A stretch of 12,133 bases of DNA. It comes from Prevotellaceae bacterium UBA1746. Lineage in GTDB: Bacteria; Bacteroidota; Bacteroidia; Bacteroidales; Bacteroidaceae. The stretch spans positions 1 through 12,133 of the forward strand of contig CAJPJR010000059.1 in assembly GCA_905369775.1 (NCBI GenBank), in the 5' to 3' direction. Made by a program: the position numbers and the translations under genes. Below, one piece after another: positions 6,102-12,133 of the stretch (its first letter is position 1; each line of letters opens with the position of its first letter). The notes below the pieces were generated by a model, which was not told where the DNA came from, did not search any database, and saw only the letters and a list, made by a program, of their open reading frames with translations.

Positions 6102-8348
6102 TTAGGAGCAGAAACGCTTCGCTGCGCGGAGCAAGTGACGCGCATTGGAGATGATTTCTTGGGTCTCTTGCAGTGTACTGAGGTAGAGGAGCGCGATTTT
6201 GAGGCTGGACTCATCATTTTGGATGCGCTCGAGAAGAGAATGACGGATGGCAGAAATGTCGCTCTTGAGGGCGTTGCCTTCTACGAGGAGCTGATCGCTT
6301 TGAGAGAAGTCGTTTTGATCGATACACTGTTGTATTCCTTCGAGAAGGTGGTCGGTGCGCTCGATGATGGGGGTGTATTCTTCGACGTAAGCGGCGGGAA
6401 GCGGGTTGAAGTTGTTGTCTACGTGTTCGAGAATCGGTTCTGACATGCGTTTCAATCCGTAGAGGATCTGAGAAATGCTGTTGGTGCCGAGATAGAACCA
6501 GGTATTTTTCTCGACGGCCACGAGACTGTCGACGCGACGCATACCTAAAATCTCTTTTCTGCGGTAGCGCTTCCACATTTCGCGTTCATCTTTGAGTTTA
6601 GAGTCGGCCGTGCGAACCGAACGCACGTTGTCTGCTGTCAAACCGTGGGTTACGCCTTTGAATATCTCGCGAGAGGCTGCGATGAGATGGACTTGTGTGT
6701 CTTGCGTGTGGCGCAATAGCAATTGCCAAACCTCTTTTTTATCGCGCGAGTTGACCATTTGACGGAAAAGTACATCGACGTTTTCGGCTTGCTCCTGCTT
6801 TTTCTTGAATCGGCGGTTATTGCTGATCATCGGGAAGGCAATGAGGAGAATTACGCCGAGCATCGCAAATACGCCTCCGACATTATTGAGCGTGGCAATG
6901 AGGAAAGCCAGGATGAAGGCCGCGCCGGCAGTGATGAACCAGCCACCGACGACTGTAATCACGCCGGTAATGCGGTAAACTGCGGTTTCGCGTCCCCAAG
7001 CACGGTCAGCAAGAGAGGAACCCATCGCGACCATGAAGGCTACATACGTTGTGGAGAGCGGAAGTTGGAAAGAAGTACCGATCGTAATGAGCAAACCGGC
7101 CAACACGAGGTTGACACTGGCACGAACAAGGTCGAAAGCCACCCCTTCTTCTTGGTCTGCATTGTCTTTGTTGAAGCGGCCGTTGATCCAATCCTGAACA
7201 CTCACAGGAATGTAGCGAGCTACCTTACTATTAAAGTTGAGAACGTTGCGAACCGTGGTGCGTGCGACCTTAGAAGAGGAGAATACTTCCTCACTCTCGT
7301 TTTGACTCGAGAGATTGATGGTACTTTGTACGACTTGCTGGGCTTTTTTCGAGGTCCAAATAGCGGCGGTCATGATCACACCAGCGCCGATAAGGAAGAG
7401 ATGCACCCCGGGCAGGGTCGAGGGTTGGGCGAGAACCCCCATATTGTATTGTTCGGCAGAAACTCCATTGGCGTGGTTGGTAAAATCAAGGAAGCTTTCC
7501 AAACCCGCAAGGGGGACACCTATAAAATTCACGAGGTCATTGCCGGCAAATGCCATGGCCAATGAGAATGTACCGAAGAGAATGATGAGACGGAAGATGT
7601 TTACACGCAGCAAATGCAGGATTTCGACGATGATAGCTGCGATGATCGTGGTGTAAACAAACAACTGTACGGGATGATCTTGGACAAAATGGCCGAAAGT
7701 GCTGTTTTGTACGATCGGAGCATTCTGAAATCCCGTGGTCATCAGGAAGAAAAAGATCAAGGCGATGGACAAACCTCCGTAGATTGCGATGGTCCAGCGC
7801 AAATGCTTCTTGTAGTTGAAGGTAAACACGATGCGGGTGATCCACATGACCACGAGTCCAACCACAAACGCGATCGCAACGGAGAGAAAGATACCGAAAA
7901 TGACCGTTAGTGCCTTGTCTGTGTTGATGAGTTGGGAATAAGTCAATCCCTCGTTGAGGATATGCTTTAAAGCCAGGGCTGTTGAACCACCTAGCAGGCC
8001 GAAAACCATGGATACAGTGGTTGAAGTGGGCATACCCAGCGTGTTGAAGATGTCAAGCAGGATGACGTCTGTCGCACTTACGGCGAGGAACACACACATC
8101 ACGTCGGCAAAACTATAATGTGTAGGTTGTAAAATGCCGTGTCGCGCGATGTCCATCATACCGCTCGAGGTAGAGGCACCAATAAATATGCCAATTGCGG
8201 CAACAAGTAGTACGATTCTGAATTTGGCAGCCCTCGCGCCGACGGCGGGCGAGAGAAAGTTGACTGCATCGTTCGCAACTCCGACACTAAGATCAAAGAC
8301 AGCCAACACGAGCAGGAAGCCAAGAATTCCAAGGTACATGAAGTCCAT
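6102..8348 (-). CDS. PiT-family inorganic phosphate transporter with C-terminal PhoU-like domain
   Basis: An inner-membrane phosphate permease, probably driven by a cation gradient as in the PiT family. From the ATG at 8348 it has 748 residues. The two family signature repeats are VGVANDAVNF (22-31, N26-D27) and FAGNDLVNF (267-275, N270-D271); each is paired with a Ser-Thr-Thr helix motif, TLGMPTSTTVSMVFG in the first half and LPLSTTYVAFMVAMG in the second. About ten or more membrane helices run to near residue 505. A basic NNRRFKKK hinge leads to a cytoplasmic helical domain (about 512-748) resembling PhoU-like/DUF47 proteins, which are often encoded separately as a regulator; that fusion is common in Bacteroidetes. 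An in-frame TTG at 8390 would add 14 residues but lies inside the likely promoter box, so ATG 8348 is chosen. The gene is codirectional with batE, 96 bases downstream. Confidence 0.93.
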   Translation of the reverse strand: MDFMYLGILGFLLVLAVFDLSVGVANDAVNFLSPAVGARAAKFRIVLLVAAIGIFIGASTSSGMMDIARHGILQPTHYSFADVMCVFLAVSATDVILLDIFNTLGMPTSTTVSMVFGLLGGSTALALKHILNEGLTYSQLINTDKALTVIFGIFLSVAIAFVVGLVVMWITRIVFTFNYKKHLRWTIAIYGGLSIALIFFFLMTTGFQNAPIVQNSTFGHFVQDHPVQLFVYTTIIAAIIVEILHLLRVNIFRLIILFGTFSLAMAFAGNDLVNFIGVPLAGLESFLDFTNHANGVSAEQYNMGVLAQPSTLPGVHLFLIGAGVIMTAAIWTSKKAQQVVQSTINLSSQNESEEVFSSSKVARTTVRNVLNFNSKVARYIPVSVQDWINGRFNKDNADQEEGVAFDLVRASVNLVLAGLLITIGTSFQLPLSTTYVAFMVAMGSSLADRAWGRETAVYRITGVITVVGGWFITAGAAFILAFLIATLNNVGGVFAMLGVILLIAFPMISNNRRFKKKQEQAENVDVLFRQMVNSRDKKEVWQLLLRHTQDTQVHLIAASREIFKGVTHGLTADNVRSVRTADSKLKDEREMWKRYRRKEILGMRRVDSLVAVEKNTWFYLGTNSISQILYGLKRMSEPILEHVDNNFNPLPAAYVEEYTPIIERTDHLLEGIQQCIDQNDFSQSDQLLVEGNALKSDISAIRHSLLERIQNDESSLKIALLYLSTLQETQEIISNARHLLRAAKRFCS

Positions 8349-8387
8349 AAAGAGTAGCTTGCTTTTGGTGGAAAATTCGTTTCGTGG

Positions 8388-8395
8388 CAAAGATA
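8388..8395 (-). promoter_or_regulatory. Likely -7 promoter box for the phosphate transporter
   Basis: On the minus strand the bases read TATCTTTG, an exact match to the Bacteroidetes housekeeping -7 consensus TAnnTTTG, 39 bases before the ATG at 8348. A TTTC about 17 bases further upstream is a poor -33 candidate. The box suggests that the transporter can be transcribed apart from the bat genes. Confidence 0.55.
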
Positions 8396-8422
8396 CCTTT
8401 TCTACTTCAAATGAAAGGTATC
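8392..8422. repeat. 9-bp perfect inverted repeat over the transporter promoter
   Basis: GATACCTTT (8392-8400) and AAAGGTATC (8414-8422) are perfect reverse complements 13 bases apart, and one arm overlaps the TATCTTTG box. This placement fits an operator for a dimeric regulator. As RNA from batE read-through it would be a 9-bp hairpin, but without a following T-run, so it is a poor terminator. A second hairpin, GAAAGG (8413-8418) with CCTTTC (8424-8429), shares the right arm and excludes the first. Confidence 0.5.
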
Positions 8423-8444
8423 CCCTTTCCGAAAAATGAAGCGA

Positions 8445-9212
8445 TCAAAGTTTATTTTCTGCGACGAGCGTCAGACCATTACCTTTGCAAAAAACGGAAA
8501 CACCGTTGGGGAGTTGAATTTTGTAGGTGGTTTTTGAAACGTGGTCCAGGATGTGAACAGTGGTTCCCTCGTAAAGTGTGGGCCCCGCCTTGCCTAATCC
8601 GCTTTCTGTTGTGCTTGTTTGCAGGGAAGTGCCCGTGACCACGGCTGTAGTGGTGTCATTGTATAGCGTGTGCGCCCGATATGCCGAGAAAACGCTGAGG
8701 ATAACAAGAAGGACGCCTATGCAACAAAGCGAAAACCCCGCTTTTTGGACAAATATACGGGAAGAAAATCTCCAAATGCAGAGACCTAAGAATGAAACGA
8801 GGAGAAAAATGAAAATGCAATACGTCCAAAAGGCTAAACTATGAACGTCTATCCAATCGTAGAGGAGAGCTTCCCACACACTATTGTCTGTTTTGGAAAT
8901 GGGGTTGGTAAGATGCGTCTCCACAAGCGCAAGGTTGTGACGAGCATCCGTATTACCGGGATCAAGACGTAGGGCACGGCGGTAAGCCAACACGGATTGT
9001 CCGTATTCTTTTAGGCGATAGTAGGTATTTCCCAGGTTGTAATAGCCGGAGGACGAGGGGGCAGACGCTACTTGTTCCCGATAATATTGCAGCGCTTTGG
9101 TGAAATCCTTTTCTTGGTAGGAGCGATCGCCGTTTGTCACCGTTGTTGCATGGCCCAGCAGACAGGAAAAGGAGAATATCAGGAAACTAATGAACAAAAA
9201 TAGCTGTCGCAT
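8445..9212 (-). CDS. batE: BatE: TPR and SH3-like membrane protein of the Bat operon
   Basis: A 255-residue protein with an N-terminal signal sequence (about 1-22). Two TPR-type repeats follow (about 25-92, including YYNLGNTYYRLKEY and AYRRALRLDPGNTDARHNLA). Two membrane helices (127-148, 158-178) come next, and then an SH3-like beta domain (about 186-252) ending at the C terminus. This order is typical of BatE in Bacteroidetes. The bat genes were described in Bacteroides fragilis as an aerotolerance operon; the molecular role remains unsettled, with TPR and SH3 parts suggesting a scaffold in a periplasmic and inner-membrane complex. It begins 8 bases after the batD stop and is the last bat gene here. 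The start ATG is unambiguous, since it begins the signal sequence. Confidence 0.87.
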   Translation of the reverse strand: MRQLFLFISFLIFSFSCLLGHATTVTNGDRSYQEKDFTKALQYYREQVASAPSSSGYYNLGNTYYRLKEYGQSVLAYRRALRLDPGNTDARHNLALVETHLTNPISKTDNSVWEALLYDWIDVHSLAFWTYCIFIFLLVSFLGLCIWRFSSRIFVQKAGFSLCCIGVLLVILSVFSAYRAHTLYNDTTTAVVTGTSLQTSTTESGLGKAGPTLYEGTTVHILDHVSKTTYKIQLPNGVSVFCKGNGLTLVAENKL

Positions 9213-9220
9213 AGTCGGTT

Positions 9221-11062
9221 TTAGTTGGACGAGTTTTCAATTATAGTGATGAGCGATCGGATATCCGTGAAAATCGTTTGTGATGCTGCGGAGTTATTGC
9301 CGGGAGCGAACGCGAGATAATCCAATTGCTGCATGATGTCTTCTGTTTTCTTGCGAATGGCTTCATTGTAATTGGCCGAGACCATTTTTTCGGTCAATAC
9401 TTGGTGGGTGAGTGAGGGGCGATCACAGCGGAATTTATCGGCAAAATATTGCAGGAGAAGCTGCTTTAACTCAGTGATCCACTGATTATTCTTATCCGTG
9501 TTGTCTGCTTTCTCCAATTTTCGGAGTGCTTTGAATGCCGTCTGCGCAGCTTTGCCATAGCGTTGCCCCACAATGTCGGATTGCTTCGAAAGGTATTGGC
9601 GGATGCATAGGAATATTGTCACAAAGCTCGCTAGTAAAGCCAAGAGCGCGGCGAAGAATGGGAATGTACCGAAATGATTCCACGACGATTCCTTGTAGGA
9701 TTCGTGCGCGCCCGGGTGAATGGGTAAAATATCGGAGTTGCTGAGACCGAGTTGTGCGTTGGTTTCTTCGCGCGTCTTCTCTCCTTTGAGAATTTGGAGC
9801 GTAATGGGAGCCGTCTGCGCCGTAACGTAGGACCTCTTTTCGGGGTCAAAATAGACCAACTGCACGGATGGAATGGTGTAGGAACCCACATTTTGAGGAA
9901 CGAATGTGTAGTCAAATTGCATATTTCCCGTCACTCCTTCCGGCGTGATGCGCACATTGTCCGTCACCTTGGCAGGATAATTGTCAAAATCTTTGGGGAA
10001 TGCCACATCGGGTGCCTTAATGAGTTTCAGATTTCCCGTTCCTGTGACTGTAAGCCGGAGTGTACCGATATCGTTCGTGCGCGGTTGTGGAGAAATCAGC
10101 TGCGCGGTGAGTTGAAACTGCCCCACCCCACCTGAGAAATGTTGAGGTTTGGGTGTGGGAAGCGGGAGAACTTTCAGCTGTGTGGCCGGAGAAGTGACCT
10201 GAACTTTCTTGTCGATCATTCCTCCTCCGTTGAAGAAGGCATCAATCTCGTCGATGTTGTTGTCTTGTTGGGCTACATCGCAGGTGAAAGTCACGGGTGC
10301 AATTTGGAGATTTCCCGTTTGCTGAGGAAAAACAAGGTATTGAAATGCCGAACCGACTGCGTAAAGCCGGCCACCAATGTTCACCCCTTTCGGACTAATG
10401 TTTCTGGATTCCGGTATTTCCTGCGTCCAAAACCCCTGCAACTCGGGTTTTTGTGATAGCGAAATCTGTGCAAGAGCGATGCCTTCCCTCGCGTGATAGC
10501 GATAAGTCAGCATGACTGCCTCTTGTTCATATACCACTTTTTTGTTCAGATCCGCTGAAAAATAGAGGTCGCGCGGAGCAATCTTGCTGCCGCTCGATTG
10601 TATGTTCGAGGGAGCGGGGGCCGAGCGAGCGTACCCACCGCCATTGTTTTTCGGTGCCTTGGCTTCCCCATTCACAACCACGGTAGAGGCAGCGGTGCGC
10701 AGGGTTTTCCCTCCGACACGCACGGAGGCTGCGCCGATGGTGAGCGCACCTTTGTGCCGAGGACTCAAGATATAAGTATAAGTGGTCGACGACTGGGAGA
10801 ATGTACGCCCATTTTCAATGCGCGTATTTGAGAAACTTGATACGGAAGGTCCGGCCAGTACTTCGAAATCGTTGAATTTCGGAGGAGTAAAGCCCTCCCC
10901 TTCGGCTCCGTTGAGCGTGAATTGTACACGAAGTTGCCCATTTACTTCACCGTGTGACGGTATTTGGGCAGTAAACCGCAATTGCGCTTGCACAAAAAGC
11001 GGAAGTAAAGCAAGGATAAATAGGGAAAGTATGCGCGCCATAGTGCTTTCTGTGGCATTCAT
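9221..11062 (-). CDS. batD: BatD: oxygen-tolerance protein with large periplasmic beta domains
   Basis: A 613-residue exported protein anchored by one membrane helix near 465-488. The long N-terminal part is built of beta-sandwich (Ig-like) repeats of the BatD family (PF13584), with typical openings such as RFTAQIPSHGEVNGQLRVQF and closing TSPATQLKVLPLPTPKP. About 125 residues of helical, charged sequence follow the membrane helix on the cytoplasmic side. Two starts are possible: ATG 11062 gives seven extra residues (MNATEST), and ATG 11041 begins MARILSLFILALLPLFVQAQ, a textbook signal peptide cut before a Gln. The longer start keeps a 7-base gap to batC and has an A/T-rich lead; the shorter is equally plausible. 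It is thought to work with the BatA/BatB vWA proteins in the envelope, but its precise activity is unknown. Confidence 0.9.
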   Translation of the reverse strand: MNATESTMARILSLFILALLPLFVQAQLRFTAQIPSHGEVNGQLRVQFTLNGAEGEGFTPPKFNDFEVLAGPSVSSFSNTRIENGRTFSQSSTTYTYILSPRHKGALTIGAASVRVGGKTLRTAASTVVVNGEAKAPKNNGGGYARSAPAPSNIQSSGSKIAPRDLYFSADLNKKVVYEQEAVMLTYRYHAREGIALAQISLSQKPELQGFWTQEIPESRNISPKGVNIGGRLYAVGSAFQYLVFPQQTGNLQIAPVTFTCDVAQQDNNIDEIDAFFNGGGMIDKKVQVTSPATQLKVLPLPTPKPQHFSGGVGQFQLTAQLISPQPRTNDIGTLRLTVTGTGNLKLIKAPDVAFPKDFDNYPAKVTDNVRITPEGVTGNMQFDYTFVPQNVGSYTIPSVQLVYFDPEKRSYVTAQTAPITLQILKGEKTREETNAQLGLSNSDILPIHPGAHESYKESSWNHFGTFPFFAALLALLASFVTIFLCIRQYLSKQSDIVGQRYGKAAQTAFKALRKLEKADNTDKNNQWITELKQLLLQYFADKFRCDRPSLTHQVLTEKMVSANYNEAIRKKTEDIMQQLDYLAFAPGNNSAASQTIFTDIRSLITIIENSSN

Positions 11063-11069
11063 TTATGAG

Positions 11070-11780
11070 TTACCAATTTTTGTCGAGCTGTTTTGCACGA
11101 GGATGTTGTGCGTTTTCCACCTTACGACGGGTTTGCTGCTCTGACTGTCGAGATAGGTTGAGCAACTGTTCCGCATTGTCTTTCGACATACCGGAGTTGG
11201 ATGCCGAATTCTGAGTCTGTTGGTGATTTTTAGACTGTTGTTTTTGATCCGGTTGCTGCGGGTTTTGCCCCTTACCGGACGATTTGTCAGAATTGTCGCG
11301 TCGGTTGTTCTTTTGGTTGTTCTGTTTGTTTTGATCTTCCTGCTTCTTCTGTTTTTGGCAGAGGACTAAGTTGTAACGCGTGTCGTTGTCTTCCGGATTG
11401 TTGCGCAGGGCTTCTTTGTAGTAGCCGATGGCTCGGTCATAGTTCTTGGAGACTTGGTGAATGTAGCCCATGTTGTGATAAGCCATCGCGCGCACCACTT
11501 TACTCTTTTCGAGTTTTGCGGCGCTCGAATAGTATTTCAACGCATTTTGTGCGTCTTTGTTGGACAGATAAACGTCTCCAAGGTTGAATGCCGCCCGGGC
11601 ATTGCGCGGATTCTCTTTCAAAGCTTGCCGATAAGCCTTTTCTGCGGTGGCCATATCGCCTGATTTGAACGCAACGTTTCCCTTGTGGAGGTTTATCCAC
11701 TCGGAAGTTTGTGCTGTGATCGACAGGAAGGTGCAGAATAAGATGCCAATGAGGCAGAAACGAAGGTACATTGATCTCAT
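11070..11780 (-). CDS. batC: BatC: TPR protein of the Bat operon
   Basis: A 236-residue exported protein. Residues 1-24 are a signal sequence, with a second possible start at Met4 (ATG ending at 11771), likely cut near Ala23. Three TPR repeats follow (about 27-60, 61-94, 98-131). Next is a low-complexity stretch dominated by Gln, Asn, Lys and Ser (about 143-197), then a short C-terminal helix region ending in Asp-Lys-Asn-Trp, which resembles the conserved end of BatC proteins. TPRs bind partner proteins, so a scaffold role among Bat proteins is the likely one. The start overlaps the batB stop by one base (TAATG on the minus strand), which implies translational coupling. The Gln/Asn linker is probably disordered. 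Confidence 0.88.
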   Translation of the reverse strand: MRSMYLRFCLIGILFCTFLSITAQTSEWINLHKGNVAFKSGDMATAEKAYRQALKENPRNARAAFNLGDVYLSNKDAQNALKYYSSAAKLEKSKVVRAMAYHNMGYIHQVSKNYDRAIGYYKEALRNNPEDNDTRYNLVLCQKQKKQEDQNKQNNQKNNRRDNSDKSSGKGQNPQQPDQKQQSKNHQQTQNSASNSGMSKDNAEQLLNLSRQSEQQTRRKVENAQHPRAKQLDKNW

Positions 11781-12133
11781 TACGCCCTGTTATTAAATAG
11801 TTTGATGTGCCGAGTCCAATTTCTACTTCTCTCGGAGAGAAAAAGTTCGCCTACCAGCAATCCTATAAAACATAATGTTGCTGCCGCAAATAATTCGTTC
11901 GGAGTGCCGGAGAAATCTGACGAATTCTCAGCGCGTTTGAGAGTATCCAATTTTTTCTGGAGTAAGGTCTGTGCGACATTGCTCGCATCTAAGTGAATAT
12001 AAGCACCTTGTCCGGCTTGGGCCAACTTTTCGCAGGCTGTTTCATTGAGTGCGGTATGCACAATTTGGCCTGATCCGTCTCTCAGTGGGCCATTAGGAGT
12101 AGGAATCTCTGCACCTTTCGTACTGCCTACGCC
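11780..12133 (-). CDS. batB: BatB, C-terminal part (von Willebrand factor A domain protein), cut by the window edge
   Basis: Only the last 117 residues are present; the gene continues past the right edge, so its start and metal-binding MIDAS motif are not seen. The visible part opens with GVGSTKGAEIPTPNGPLRDG, the usual end of the vWA fold in BatA/BatB proteins, and runs through GAYIHLDASNVAQTLLQKKL. It ends with a C-terminal membrane helix (about 80-100 of the visible part) and a short basic tail. Full BatB is roughly 330-345 residues, so about a third is here. Placing it as BatB rather than BatA rests on its position directly before batC and on the C-terminal membrane helix. BatA and BatB are inner-membrane proteins with their vWA domains thought to face the periplasm. 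Confidence 0.85.
   Translation of the reverse strand, partial: GVGSTKGAEIPTPNGPLRDGSGQIVHTALNETACEKLAQAGQGAYIHLDASNVAQTLLQKKLDTLKRAENSSDFSGTPNELFAAATLCFIGLLVGELFLSERSRNWTRHIKLFNNRA

Noticed and set aside
6723..7565. Plus-strand open frame (280 codons) inside the phosphate transporter
   Set aside because: It is antisense to the membrane region of a clear PiT protein; the charged, helix-poor product is typical of a reversed membrane gene.
8348..8390. TTG at 8390 as the start of the phosphate transporter
   Set aside because: It adds a 14-residue basic tail, uses bases of the TATCTTTG promoter box as coding sequence, and Met at 8348 begins the usual PiT N terminus.
1..12133. CRISPR, phage, transposon, toxin-antitoxin or other mobile or defence system
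   Set aside because: I looked on both strands and saw no direct-repeat arrays, transposase, integrase or toxin-like genes; the content is core genome and convergent operons throughout.

Overview
The window looks like chromosome of a member of the Bacteroidales (Bacteroidetes). The reasons are gene content and style: an intact Bacteroides-aerotolerance (Bat) gene run, a peptidase M64 gene, an FtsK with an acidic linker next to a LolA-like gene and trxB, a phosphate transporter with a fused C-terminal cytoplasmic domain, few Shine-Dalgarno sites, and a TAnnTTTG-type promoter box. Base composition is near half G+C by eye. A Porphyromonas-like relative would fit, but I cannot fix the genus.

Layout. 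Positions 1-388 hold no convincing gene; a hairpin with a T-run (about 47-80) probably ends transcription from a gene lying to the left. A plus-strand cluster follows: exported M64 metallopeptidase (389-1702), ftsK (1756-4362), a LolA-like periplasmic lipoprotein chaperone (4364-4963) and trxB (4991-5929). The spacings of 53, 1 and 27 bases suggest one transcription unit, closed by a perfect 14-bp hairpin terminator at 5962-6000. A second terminator, facing the other way (6035-6073), closes the minus-strand side. On the minus strand, reading leftward from the right edge, come batB (partial), batC, batD, batE and then a PiT-family phosphate transporter (6102-8348). The bat genes overlap or nearly touch (1-base overlap, 7 bases, 8 bases) and are surely co-transcribed. 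The transporter sits 96 bases below batE, behind its own likely promoter box and a palindrome.

Function. The plus-strand cluster is housekeeping and envelope biology: chromosome segregation at the septum, lipoprotein traffic, thiol redox balance and an exported peptidase. The minus-strand cluster combines the membrane and periplasmic Bat complex (von Willebrand A, TPR, beta-sandwich and SH3-like parts), linked to oxygen tolerance and envelope stress, with phosphate uptake.

Novelty. I found no previously undescribed system. No mobile elements, CRISPR, phage or defence genes are visible, and all complete genes look intact. The most interesting features are regulatory: the palindrome over the phosphate-transporter promoter, with a competing hairpin; the structured region at the left edge; and an altered NADPH-site motif in TrxB.
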